A program made the position numbers and the translations under genes. Below are positions 33,730 to 44,879 of a DNA stretch of 64,000 nt, one piece after another; positions within the stretch are counted from its first letter, which is position 1; every line of letters starts with the position of its first letter. The stretch spans positions 3,895,066 through 3,959,065 of the forward strand of contig FN649755.1 in assembly GCA_000310025.1 (NCBI GenBank), read 5' to 3'. Below the pieces are notes generated by a model. That model did not search any database and was not told where the DNA came from. It was given only the letters and a program-made list of their open reading frames with translations. This DNA comes from Ectocarpus siliculosus (Eukaryota; Sar; Phaeophyceae; Ectocarpales; Ectocarpaceae).

Positions 33730-36700
33730 TCATGTTGTCCTAACCTGGGTCTTTCGACGAGTCACTCTCTCCCCCCCCCCGCTCGGTCGTAATTTCAGTG
33801 TTTCGTCCGGCCTTAACGCTGTGCATTTCCACGCGTAGTCTGCTAGCCTCCTCTTCCTCCCTGTGAGTTCTTTGCGATGAACGAACCTCTCCGCCTCCTG
33901 TAGCACCCCCATACACTCATCCTCAACTTTCGCTGCGAGAGCGCCGCCATAGGCACGAGGTGTCCCGAGCGTTCCGTTGTTGACGCGGGTGGATGCGTCT
34001 GTGGCACCCAACGCTTTATCTGTCGTCCTTCGAGCAATTTCGCCCGACGCAGTGCAGACACCGCTTCCCTTGGGTCCCCCCCGCGCAATTTCGCCGAAGT
34101 TCACCGGCTTCGGGAATCGTCAGTGCGGTTGTCTGACCCATGCTCCAGGGAACAGCAGTTGCCGCATGCAGACGGTGGTTTCAGCACGCTTTACTCGTTT
34201 CGATGGAATACTGTGTGTAGGAGAGCTGCCGATACTTGCCGCTCGTGCGGCGGTACCCGGCAACGCGTGGTAGGAGCCGGTGGTGTGCTTTCCTCCGCGG
34301 CCGATAGTGGTCGCGGCGCGAGGCCCACACAATGCATCCATACAGCGGAGCCTCCATCGCCTCCGCTTTCAGGAGCCGGAAGTTTTGTCTCCACGGCGTT
34401 ATCTGCCTGTCGAAGACCTCCCTGGGGTTCTTTCACAAACACCCCCACGCTGCTATGCGCCGGTGGTTTATCTTCTGCGCGAGTTTCTGACCTGGCCACC
34501 CAGGTACAGGAATTGCGCTGTCTGGGTGTACTGCTATCGCGCAGTTTCGATCACCAGTGGTGCCTGAGGGAGTGGAGATGGCGCTTGGTTGTTCGGCTTT
34601 TTCTCCGGCGTCCGCGTCCGCATCAACCGACGCCTATTATTCTCCAACACTGTCAGTCCAGAGGCATCAAACTCTTCCACGATGATCACGGTCGTCAGTC
34701 TCGCCAAGCCGTCGCCCATTCTCGATATGAAGCCCTCTTCATCGGCTTACAACATGCCCTAAACCACCCTCCGTACTTGGTCCAACCGTGTTGCTGTTGC
34801 CCTCGTCCTCGCCCCAGTTTCCTCCTCGAGGTATACTTGTACCGGATCCCTGAGAATGCCATAGATCATCTTTGCTGAATCGTACCAGCACTATCTCGAT
34901 CGCTGCCGCGAAGAGAATGCTGAACAGAAGCGGCGAAAGCACGCATCCTTGTCGCAGTCCCTGGGTGACCTCGAACCGGCCATAGATTTCCTAGCCACCC
35001 ATGCGCACCCGGGCTGGCATGCCATCGTGGAATTGACTTATGATATGACTGTGATAGTTTACGCCGGAATCTTCGATAGTTTATTCGCCACAGCAGGTGT
35101 GGGTCGACCGAGTAGTAAACTACACGCCTTCTGAGGTCGACGAAGCACAAGAAACAAACCTTCACAAACCAAGGTTCAGATTTTGGTGATAAAATCGTAA
35201 GCAAGAAACACCCCTTCAGCCGTGGATCCTACAATAAACTCAATACAATGGCCGATGGTTGGCGGTCATGACGGAGAAAAAATCAACCCTCAACCCCGAA
35301 ATTTGCGTTACATTAACGCGAAGGCTTACTGTTCAGCGAAATTCTCCTCCTCCGCCCCAGCTCCTGAAGTCGGCGCACATCAAGAGCATGCCGACGGTGG
35401 ATCTACCAGGCTGGAAGCCGCACTACTCGTCCGGTAAGATGTCGTGTCCTTCGCAGTAATCGCTGGGGTCGGCTGGCACCGATCAGCAGGAGCGCTTTTC
35501 GCGGTGATATCCCCTTGTAGTTGTTAGAGTTGGATCGATCCGATTTCGTGGTGGCACATTTCGATTCCTGCGGCACCCCCGCCCCCCCCCGTTCCACGCA
35601 TCGACCAGTTCTGCGGAGAAGGGTTCGATAACGATGCTCTCGTCCGCGCTGTCGATGGTGAGTAGCTCTACCGATAGGGATTCATGGCCAGGCGCCTTCC
35701 AGTGTTTACCCCCCGCAATGTCCTCCGGGTCTAACCTTCCGCAGTTGGTGCCGTCGGCCACTGCTTTGCCTCCTCGATGATGGATGGGCGCAACGTTGGG
35801 GAGATATGGCGTTGAGGAGAGAACTCAAGAGCGTCCCACACGCTTGGAAATTACTCCCCTTGTTCCTCAGCAGGACATCATCTCCATCTTGAACGAACAC
35901 CCCCCTGCCTGCCTCCCGTCAAGAAATACCGAGCTCTTGAGGTGTTTGTATAGGCCTAGTTTGGCATTTCCGTCTCCTTGTAGATGGATTCCATCTTCTC
36001 CAAGTTAGCATTACTGTAGATGTTCGTTGACTGCTATACGCGCTGTCTTGCATGCCGTCCTGAGTGTTTCCGATCTTGCTGGGGTCCTGTCGGTTTTCTC
36101 GTCTCCCTGTGTGCCTTCTGTCGCTCGGTAGGTTTCTGCCTCGACTGCTGCTCTCGTTTCCGGGTGCTCTCACACCACACCGGCAAACTCGGTATCCGAG
36201 TCTCTGCCGGCAACACTGACTGCGCTGCTTCAAGGATAGCTTGGGTGAACTCTCTTACCGCTTCCGGTGCCGTTGTGTTCTGCTGGTCTGTTGGCTGGCC
36301 AAGGTTTCGAAGAAAACTGCTCGGATTCCTGGGACCTTGACCTTTCTTCGTAAAACGCCTTGCGACTGAGCTGCCTTCGCTTCCGCTTGGCCCGCACGGC
36401 GCGGTTGTTAGAGATTGATTCGGACACCGAGGGGTCAGGAGTAAAGAGTAGCCCCCACCACCATGTTGGGATCGAAGTCCGGTTTGCTGGAGGTGGGGGG
36501 TAGGGATATACGATGACATGGCGTACTCTACGGTGGTGCGGCTGCCGAGTGAGGATGTACTCTAAACGTTCCAAGTCGCTCAACCTGATAGATTCCTCCT
36601 TTGATCGTATTGAAGAAATTCTTGGTGTAGCCCACTTGTTGTCTGTCGCGAAATTGAGCACATACTTGTAGTCGTTTGCGATTGCCGTGCAACTCATCAC

Positions 36701-36880
36701 GTCCAGAAGGGTTAAGAACGCCCTCGTCGTCCAGATGTCCCCTATGAACCAAAGTCAGGGATATCTTCCCGACCAGGCTCCAGGTCTTCTTGTCTCCACG
36801 GTTGTCTTCGTGTGGTATAGCCTGCCGATGGACTTCGGTTCACCCCCAGCGAGGGTAGGCAAGATGGCGAAGAGAGAGTA
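33730..36880 (-). pseudogene. Degraded LINE (endonuclease plus reverse transcriptase)
   Basis: Read on the minus strand, the parts of one non-LTR retrotransposon protein occur in order but in changing frames. Endonuclease end: NPSGRDELHGNRKRLQ near 36,700 and RLEYILTRQPHHRRVRHVIV near 36,560. Linker: NLGQPTDQQNTTAPEAVREF near 36,320. Fingers: RSNSNNYKGIS near 35,520. Palm: CFVDLRRRVVYYSVDPHLLW near 35,130. GCVLSPLL equivalent: LSPLLFSILFAAAIEIVLVR near 34,920. Then LARLTTVIIVEEFDASGLTV near 34,690, and a C-terminal tail to RQLLFPGAWVRQ and VNFGEIARGG near 34,090. The YADD motif is destroyed: at about 34,735-34,750 the frame reads stop-Ala-Asp-Glu. Many frameshifts show it is long dead. The same family left the fragment at 29.5-29.9 kb. 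Confidence 0.9.
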
Positions 36881-38325
36881 GTTCAAAAAAGTCAACCCCT
36901 ATACACATAAATCCCCCAATTTGATTATAGGACTTGACTTGTTACTTCAAACTCCGTAATATGGAGGACGGAGAACGACAACACAAAAACATAGACTGCA
37001 CGTGTTGACAAAAAGTGACGAAAGAAGTTCAGCTTGGCCTGTCGACACTGCTCTACTTTGCACCCTACTGGCACGCGACACAGTGTGTTTGACTCCACTC
37101 TGCTGACACCGTTATGAACTGCAGACCATGGTCCAGACCAGAGGTACTGTAGAACATTTAGATCTAGTAGTCTATTTGTCGGCATGGACCACAAAATCAA
37201 ACGAGTCTGGAGATCTACTGTACGGTTCACCTCAAATACAAGATCAACTTACCGCGTGGTTGTTGTCCTCGAGCTCGATGTCGACCACCCTTTGCCTGTT
37301 CCGGACATGCTTTCCCCTAATGCTGCGCGCAAGTACACTTGCTTCGAACAACGGGCGCACTGGACGGCGGAAAGAGAGGTGGTCCGCGGAATATCGTCCA
37401 GTCTGCCTCCGATGGTGTCACTGCTACAGTACATGAGCTCGGCCGGTGCATGGGTTGTCGTCTTGTGGGCGACGTCTCGGTACTTTCTTGGTTGGTTGCG
37501 GTAGAGGAGTCTACAGTAATTCGCTACCACAACTGTGCATGTACTGCTGTAGACTACTGGCTGCTGTAGGCTACATGTAGCAGCTGCAAGGTGCGTGCGT
37601 ATGTACAACAGAAGACAAGGCATGCCACGTTCTGTTCTTCGAGAAGTAAATAATGATGACATCATTTGTCCACAAGGTGGCAACATCGCAAGGGCAACAT
37701 CGTGAGCCATTCATTTCAAGCGATATCGTTGGGCGACTTCGTGTACAGCTGGAGAAACATATTGTAGTCGTACAGTGCTCTACATGTTTGTAGTAGCTGG
37801 TCGAAGATATCCAGCAAGAAATCTTAATCTTGGCGGTTTCATGCGGTACAACCAACAACCCCGGTATGGCGCGTGCCGCTCCAGACTCTATAGAGACCCG
37901 GGTGACGTAGGGTTGGTTACTACAAAGAGCAGCCGGGATGGAACCCTTTCCCCGTATAGCAAGCCTCGATCCACGCTTGGAGTGTCTTGGAGCAATGCAG
38001 ACGTCTCGAGAAGTGACTATCTACAAGGATGAGCGGCACACGGTACAGTACAGTAGTAGAATAGCGGCAGACCAAATTTGACTCCTATTTGAGTAGTTCT
38101 GTAGTCTACAGCAGTAGTCTGCTGTTGCTGCTGTTGACAAAGCGTTGGGAAGACAGGACGCTGCGATAAGCATCATTTGGAGAGCACACCGTGCTCCATT
38201 CTTCGCCGGGCTCTTACCCACACACACGCACGCGGCCTAGGCACAACCTCCCTACTCTGATCACGGCGGAACTTCTTCGTGGGTGTGTTTTCTGTTTTCG
38301 GCGGATGCCGTGTTGTTTGTCACAG
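36881..38325. other. No gene seen
   Basis: Repeated words such as ctgtagtctacagcagtag and tactgtagactact (37,545; 38,100) form short inverted motifs. Frames of up to 153 codons on both strands overlap one another, with no domain. Confidence 0.4.
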
Positions 38326-38419
38326 GCGAGCTTGTCGGCTGGAGACCTTTAGTGCCCGAGCTTGTCTTCGAACTCTACGGCGAGCTCTTCGACGACACCC
38401 AAACGATGGGGATACAGAG
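38326..38419 (+). CDS. Isolated well-formed exon, unrecognised
   Basis: Ninety-four bases lie between a strong acceptor (tgttgtttgtcacag) and a strong donor (ag|gtgagt). They read ELVGWRPLVPELVFELYGEL then FDDTQTMGIQ without stops. The style is that of real coding sequence, yet I found no partner exon with confidence. It may be a remnant of a host gene or element gene. Confidence 0.4.
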
Positions 38420-38553
38420 GTGAGTTGGTGCGTAAATGCTAAGCGCGTCTTCATCATTCCATCTCGCCTGTCCAAGTTGCCCCGATGAATCAATCACGCG
38501 GTCAATACCTGGACCATCGGCTTTGGGGGCATTTTTGTACCCACACCTGCTTT

Positions 38554-39124
38554 TTACCTCGCGAAGAAAAGCATGGTTGACTGCTCGACAAGGGGGGTGC
38601 CGGGGTACACGGGGGACAACTCTAGCCTAGTATGGATGGGTATGAGAGTAATAATGAGAGGTCGAACCGCGGGACGATGATGCCGCGGGTCAACAGCGAA
38701 GTTGCGCCGCGTCGTTCTACCCTTGGGTGGAAAGCTCCTAGGGGTAAAAGCGCGAAAGAAGTACCTACACAGCCCACCGATGAAAGGGGGCACCAGGCAA
38801 CCTAGGGCTTGGGTTTGAAGGTCCCGCTTTCCCTCTAGAGGAATATCTTGAAAGCCTTCTTTTCGTGACCCGTTTAGAACACACGCTCCCGCAGTGTTGT
38901 CTAGAAGCCCTAGCATATGTCCCCTAGAGTCGAGGGGACATTTGATAGGGCTTTGAAACAAGAGACGGCGCCGGTGGGAAGGCAGCTTTGCACTTGCACC
39001 CAGGGATGGAAATGTCGTCACCATCCAAACAGCAAGCGTCGCCCGCTCCTTTCTCAGGCATGTAATGAGATTTGACCCCGCTCTTGCCACAGGCGAAATG
39101 TGTCATCACCATCAGGCAGTGCAC
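38554..39124 (-). other. Open frames next to LTR-like copy B
   Basis: Immediately downstream of copy B on the minus strand are frames of 66 codons (38,924-39,124) and 178 codons (38,554-39,090). The shorter has a Cys-rich phrase GKSGVKSHYMPEKGAGDACC then LDGDDISIPGCKCK. If copy B is a 5' LTR these could be degraded gag remains; no zinc knuckle or protease motif is seen. Confidence 0.25.
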
Positions 39125-39129
39125 CTATA

Positions 39130-40430
39130 TCTGGGTTCAGCACATGTTAGAGCCCCCCGTGCCTTCCCACGGGGGCTACCGTGATAAGTAGGTCTGGAGA
39201 CGGACTAAGTTAACCCAGGACCAATGCAGATGATATTGACCTTGATTATCACACATCCATGCTAATTCCAGCACAGGAGGATATGAAAACATATGTAACA
39301 GACAGAACATAGACTTGACACATGCGCGGGCTCTCTCTCGAGGGGCCCCGCACTTGGACCCCCGATAGCATACCCCCCATATACATATTCTCTCCAGATC
39401 GGACGTTATATCCAAGCACCCCAAACAGCCCCCCCGCTTTATACAATTTACGATCTGGAAGTCCTTTGTGAATAATCTCCCAACCCATATTAAAACACGA
39501 ATTACCACTTGAGAAACATCCCCTACAAAACTGGACACGCAATAGACACAGTGCGTCTCCATCATGCTATCAACGAACCCAATGTGTTCGCCCCTGGATA
39601 TAATCTCAAACCGTCAAAACAATAGAATCATCCTCAGAACAGTACCAAACAAGTACTGCGCTACATCAGAAAGGCGTCGAAGCGGTCACGGAGAAATCTG
39701 GAAAAACCGCTTCAAAAGAGTTGACACAGCATCCTCGAATAACACTAAGTTTCAACTTCTTGACCAATCAAAAAGAGCATTCGGAAAGTACGGGGACTCC
39801 AACCATTACTCGTCGAAACATGTCAAACCCTTCGTCGAATGTAGCGTCCAAGGACCAAGTCCTAAACAGCGCGCACATGCGAATCGGTGTCTCAGCTGTT
39901 GTCCAAGAGACGATAGAAAACATAAATAGGCATGCAAACAGCCCCCCCTGCTGCAACATCTCCCGAAACATACAAATTCTGTGCTACCCTTCTCTCACTG
40001 GTTTTGGGTTTTGGCACAAGGCAACAATATCAATACCGATATCAGTACGTAACGGGCCCCCAGCTGGAACATTTCCCCGAAACATTTATAGATCTGTCTG
40101 CGATTTTTTTCTGTCCTATCCAATCAACAGAAGATCTCTAAACATTAATGTGTACGAAACATCCCCCCAGCTGAAAGATGCCCTGCATTGCAAGAAAAAC
40201 ATATATGCATTCGCTGGTGTTGCGTCTGGAATCATGATAGCGCGTTTCCTCCCCCGTACGCTTGACGCAAAATACGGCAGAACGAAGAAACGCAAGAACA
40301 TCATTACGAAACAAATCTAAGTTGAACAGAACTCCACGAAATGATAGGACTCTGCTCTGCTGGTACTTCTGCTAGAAACATGGTACACAACCCCCCCCCC
40401 ATGGTTCTTGACATTAGTTCAAACAGCAGA
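39130..40430 (-). repeat. LTR-like dispersed repeat, copy B (longest)
   Basis: About 1.3 kb. The part 39,130-39,430 matches copy C at 44,330-44,610: cacgggggctaccgtg, gacccccgatagc, ctccagatcggayst, then ccaagyaccccaaacag. The part 39,405-40,430 matches copy A in landmarks, including caaccattactcgtcgaaac, atgtcaaacccttcgtcgaa and the C-run plus ccatggtt. Read on the minus strand the ends are close to tgtttg...aaca, as for an LTR. Downstream (minus) at 39,124-38,554 lie open frames rich in Cys and basic residues (HFACGKSGVKSHYM), not recognised. Confidence 0.6.
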
Positions 40431-41246
40431 TTACGAACGTTCTTATTTAATTCCGCATGTCACACAAGCTTCGGGTCCAAAAGATACAGTAGAACAACGA
40501 GCGACAGGTGATAGATGTAACTGTCGTGAGACGTGTCCGTCCACGGGAGGAAGTGCGTGTGATTGCGAGGGGCACCGCCGGTGGAAGAGAGCGTTTTTGT
40601 GTTTTTTGCAATTGACTTTGTCGCGCATCTGCTGATCCATGGGACTTTATTGGTTACCCGCGACGGCGCTGAAGACGCCCGTGTCCGTGTACTTCACCCT
40701 CGTGCTTTGTGCTGACTCGTGTCTCCCACCGACGCCTCGCAGCATCTCGTTCACGGTTAGCCGCCAGCTATGGTGTCTGCTGCTGACGCCTCGCACTGCC
40801 TCTCTCTCGGTTAGCCGTCCGCTGTTCTGGTGTCGGCGGCTGCCCTCGCTGTCGCCTAGCGGTGGCTCTCTGCCGGTCCGCCCGCAGCCTGTGTGTGTGT
40901 GTGTTTTTTTTTTATTATGAGCATCGACCGCGCTAACCGGCTGACCAATGACAAGACGTCAGTCTTAGTGCGGTTGAAAACACAAAACACTTTTATCTGC
41001 CATGAACTGGGAACCCGTGAGGGAGCAGCATGGGGGAGGCTAAACTATCCTTCGGATCAAAGACAGAAACAGCAGCAACAGAAGAAAACTGGACGCGTCT
41101 ACCAAGGCTATTACCTTGTACTCTAGTTCGTTTAGGCGTACTTTCACCATCATCTTCCTCGTTTTCGCTACCATCATTCTGATCCTCATTTTGACAAGAA
41201 TCTCTGGGCAGCTCTCCCCTAGCCCTACGTTTCTTGTTTTGGGGAA
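40431..41246. other. No gene seen
   Basis: A C/T-rich stretch (40,720-40,880) with repeated ctcgcactgcctctctctcggttagccg-like words is the only structure. The minus-strand frame over 41,060-41,230 (QNEDQNDGSENEEDDGESTP then KRTRVQ, donor caag|gtaata) is a possible acidic exon. Confidence 0.35.
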
Positions 41247-41315
41247 GGTCTGTGTGTCTGTGTGTGTGTTTGTGTGTGTGTTTGTGTTTTTGTGTGCGTG
41301 AGAGAGAGAGAGGGT
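41247..41315 (+). repeat. (TG)n microsatellite followed by (AG)n
   Basis: A run of tgtgtgtctgtgtgtgtgtt and related words from 41,247 to about 41,300, then gagagagagagag. A simple-sequence repeat, with no further meaning seen. Confidence 0.9.
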
Positions 41316-42479
41316 TCACTGTGTGCCATATGCCGTGGGATCGCTCGTGCCCGTCCAGGTTCCTGTCTTTCGTACTCTGCCGTGCGTACAATTTGTTCTG
41401 CGTGTGCGGAACAATACAAAAAAGGGGTCGTTGGTTAGGTATTTCTATTCTGCGGCAATCCCCCACACGCACACGCACCAACGCACGTTTCTGCCCGTGC
41501 TCCATCTTTCTCCTTCGCACGCCTGGCGGCAGCCCTCTGACCAGCAGCAGCTCTCTCCCTGTCATGCTGTGGGTTACCTCGTGACTCCCTCTCCCCGCGG
41601 CTTTGTCCGTGCCGGGAGTCTGTGTGCGCTTCTGCCTCACGGACGGAGTTCGGGTCAATCGATCGCAACGGACGTCTACTCATTCAATTGCCATGAGCTC
41701 ACAGCAGCTACACCATCTATTTCTCTGGCCGCTGTATGTTTTCGCTCGCTGTGCCCGCTGAGCGTGTGTTGTCTGCTGTGCATGTTCTTCTGCAGCTGCA
41801 ATAGCTGGAATCTGCTGTGCGGTCACGTGCGGTCTGCTGACCCCCTTTGAAATCAAGTGATGTATTCCAAAACTTAGATAAAGCGTACAGGCAGATGCAA
41901 GTTTTTATTGATGGAGCGCTACATTGCGCTGAGGCCTATGGCCTGATTAGAAATCTCGCTTAACAAGTCAAAAACCAGAAGAGAACATGCACACACAGAA
42001 AACAAGCAGAAATGCCGCACATTCCAACATTCCAACGCATTGTCTCTCGAACGCAATACCTTTTTGAATTTCTCGTCTTCTGCGCAACGGGATGGATGCG
42101 CTCGACATGGAACAACAAAGAAAGACAGAAAGAACAGAACACCGTGAAGTTAACATGCGAATGCCTGCACACCAAACCGAAACAAACTGGTAAACATTTC
42201 ACTTGGTCTCCAATTTGGCGGAAATAGGGTGAGGTCGTCGCTGCCACCGTTTCCTCCCCCCGCTCGGCCGACTGGAGGGTGCCCACCGGAGTCAATTATC
42301 CGCCTTGCGCTTCGCTGCTACTCCCCAAATGGCGCTGCGCCGGCCCGCGTTAGCTTGCGCGTACGTCGCCGGGGTCTCGTTGCAGGTGCGGCGCTGTAGG
42401 GGGCACGGGAGGGGTGGGCGGGGGGGGGAAACAGACAAGGGTACGCTCTCCTCCCGCTCGCCCGCTCTCTCATCCCCGC

Positions 42480-43905
42480 TCACACTGCTGTGGTTTCCGG
42501 TGGCTGTGCTGGCGCCGCCTTCGCTCGGACAGACGCCAACGGTCCCGCCGCCGCGGCTCTGGCCGAAGTCGCCGCTGCCGTCGCAGCTCCTGCTGCCGCT
42601 ACTGCTGCCGACGGGGCTTTGGCCGAAGCCGTCCGCGATGCCGTCGCCGCCGCTCCCGGCGGTGCCGCTTGGTGCAAAGCGTCACCCTGCTGCATGTGCA
42701 AATGCATCAATACCCCGATCGAACGGGAGGTCCACTCCCGGCACGACCCTCGTGGTCGCTCTCCTCCTCCGGGACCGCTGCCCTCTGTCGAAGGGATGCG
42801 TTCATGCTCCAACCCAGGCCGCGCCTTCTCCTCCGCCGCTGCTGCTGCTTCTGCGGCCACCGCTGCTCCGGATCCCCTTCTCACCACCGTTGTTGTGCTC
42901 TCTCTTCTCACGCACCTCCTGCGTAGAAAATTCTCCCGGATCAGAAGGGTACGACGCGCCCCTCTCGAAACGGTAGATGCCGTCATCTCCACCGCTGCTG
43001 CAGGTCTGGCCACCCCTGTTGCCGCCGCTGCCGGCGCATGCATCTTGACTGCCCCGCTTGCCCAAGCATCGGAAGAGGCTCCGCCGCTTTACGCCGCTGC
43101 TGTCCACTCTCCTGCTGCTTACTACAGGCTCCTCCAGGATCAGTACTGCTGCTTCCGTCGCTCTTGCCGCTTCCTCCGACTGTTCTTCACACGCCACCGC
43201 CGCCGCCGGTGCCGACGCCATTCCACAGGCCCCAACCGTTGTAGATGGGGCAGCAGGATAGAGCTCATCGGCATGGTGTACTGTTGATGGTGGCATTAGT
43301 GAGACACTTCTGGCTGCTGCTGCTGCGACGCCTGCTTGGGTTGTTGCGATTCCGCGGACGGCGAAATTACAACAACGCCGTATCCGGGAATCTGTCGCGT
43401 TGCTATAACTCTACCGTACCCGGCCTCCATGAGATCCAGCTCTTCGCGGTTCCGCGCTAATGCAGGTGCTACACGTGATGTCGTGGGTCGCGGAGGAGAC
43501 TGAGTGGCGGTGTGTGTAACTGGGTTGAGAAAAGCTACGTTGGCGGGGGCTTTTACCGGCAAGAGTGGAGCCGGCGGTCAGCAGCTGCTGTTGCCGCGGG
43601 TGCTGCTGAAATCCTCCAGCGCTGTCATACACTACGCCTGGCTGCTGCTGATGAAACCTACAAAATCTGCCAAACCTGCCGTGCCCCTGCTGCTGCTGGA
43701 ACGGCTGCTGCACGGGAACACCTCTGCACGACTGCTGTAGATCGTGCTGCTGTCGCCAAGAAATGCCCCCACAGTCCCGAAACGTTGCACCACCGAAAGC
43801 AGCGGGAGGGCGTTCGTTGGGCATCAGCTGCTGCTGCTGATGCTGGTACGGGTAGCGCCCTCTAGGGACGTGGTTGTGGCAGCTGCTCTGCTGCACACGT
43901 CTTGT
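42480..43905. repeat. GCT/CAG-rich triplet-repeat tract with ORFs on both strands
   Basis: The region is dense in gct, ctg, gcc and ccg triplets without being one pure run. Consequently long frames exist on both strands: an Ala-rich plus-strand frame of 265 codons (42,490-43,287) and a Gln-rich minus-strand frame of 165 codons (43,411-43,908), the latter reading RFGRFCRFHQQQPGVVYDSA. The minus reading has more varied, protein-like composition and continues in a second frame as EELDLMEAGYGRVIATRQIP (43,296-43,480). It could be a Gln-rich gene broken by a frameshift, or non-coding triplet DNA. No domain is recognised. Confidence 0.6.
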
Positions 43906-43956
43906 CACCTGCTGCCGGTGTCCACCGTACGCATGGGGCTTCTTCCCCCCTCTCTC

Positions 43957-44296
43957 TTATAATGTTTGATGTGTTCGCATAACATCTTCAACCGTTTGGG
44001 CCCTTTCCCCCCTGCCTAGTCTCCAGGACCCACCACCGGTGTCAAATTCCTCCGCTTCCTTCCCAGCGTGAACCCCAGCTACCTTCCCGGCTTGAACCTC
44101 TGCTGCCCTCCCAGCTTGAAGCTTCTCCAAAACCGCGATCCGATCCATCGCCGCTTTTAAGTCAGGCCGGAAGCTCGTTCGTGTGGTTTCGAATCTCTTC
44201 TGGAGCCCTTTCCGCCGCTGATACTGCCCTCTCCGCAGTTGTTGCTGCCTTTTCCGCAGCTGTCGCCCTCTCCGCGGCATCTTGTTGATCCGACAT
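43957..44296 (-). CDS. Coiled-coil, gag-like reading frame after LTR-like copy C (frame-broken)
   Basis: An ATG at 44,296 (minus) starts MSDQQDAAERATAAEKAATT, an Ala/Glu/Thr heptad-like coiled coil that meets a stop near 44,162. After a one-base shift the protein continues as RTSFRPDLKAAMDRIAVLEK and LQAGRAAEVQAGKVAGVHAG to a stop at 43,957. The start lies only about 30 bp past the end of the LTR-like repeat, the usual place for a gag gene, but gag proteins are hard to identify by sequence. The Gln-rich frames further downstream may be its continuation. Confidence 0.4.
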
Positions 44297-44319
44297 TGGT
44301 ACCTTTTTTGAACGATCTA

Positions 44320-44680
44320 TCGGGTATGAGGCCCCCGTGCCTACCCACGGAGGCTACCGTGCCCACCCACGGTAGTACGAATAGGTCTGGGGAGAAATTG
44401 ATCCCAGGACTAATGCGGATGACGTAAACCTTGAAATCACACACCCGTGCTCCTTCCAGTACGGGATAATATAGCAGACAGTGAACATGCGCTATAATGA
44501 AGAGATGATCGTGCTCCTCTCTCTCGAGGGGCCCCGCACTTGGACCCCCGATAGCCCACACACATTTACTCTCCAGATCGGATCTTGTATCCAAGTACCC
44601 CAAACAGAGGCCCAACCTGAACTGCTTCATTTCCTTATGTAGAGGGACATCATGGAGCACCAGTGACATGCGCATTGATT
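44320..44680 (-). repeat. LTR-like dispersed repeat, copy C (truncated)
   Basis: It shares with copy B the series cacggaggctaccgtg, ggtctgg, accaatgcrgatga-like words, ctcgaggggccccgcacttg, gacccccgatag, ctccagatcgga and ccaagtaccccaaacag. It lacks the rest of the 1.3-kb unit. Duplicated cacccacgg words near 44,345-44,370 are local. Confidence 0.75.
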
Positions 44681-44879
44681 GGCGCACACAAAATCCACTG
44701 CCAGGGGCTGTTATATCAAAAAGTTCCGCTATTTACAAAAAAGCTATCTGCATTATCTTGTTCAGGAGCTTGGATCTGTAACGGCGCATGGACCGGTGGA
44801 TTGGAATGTGAGTTGAAGTCTACGGTGTGGGCTCGGAGTTGCGAACTAGTCGGCCCAAAGCTTCAGCTTTTTACCCCGC

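Noticed and set aside
40993-41658. 221-codon minus-strand frame across the (CA)n microsatellite
   Set aside because: Its middle is a His/Thr run made by the microsatellite; only the acidic end could be a real exon.
42490-43287. 265-codon Ala-rich plus-strand protein
   Set aside because: Triplet-rich DNA keeps all frames open; the reading has no start context, domain or splice support.
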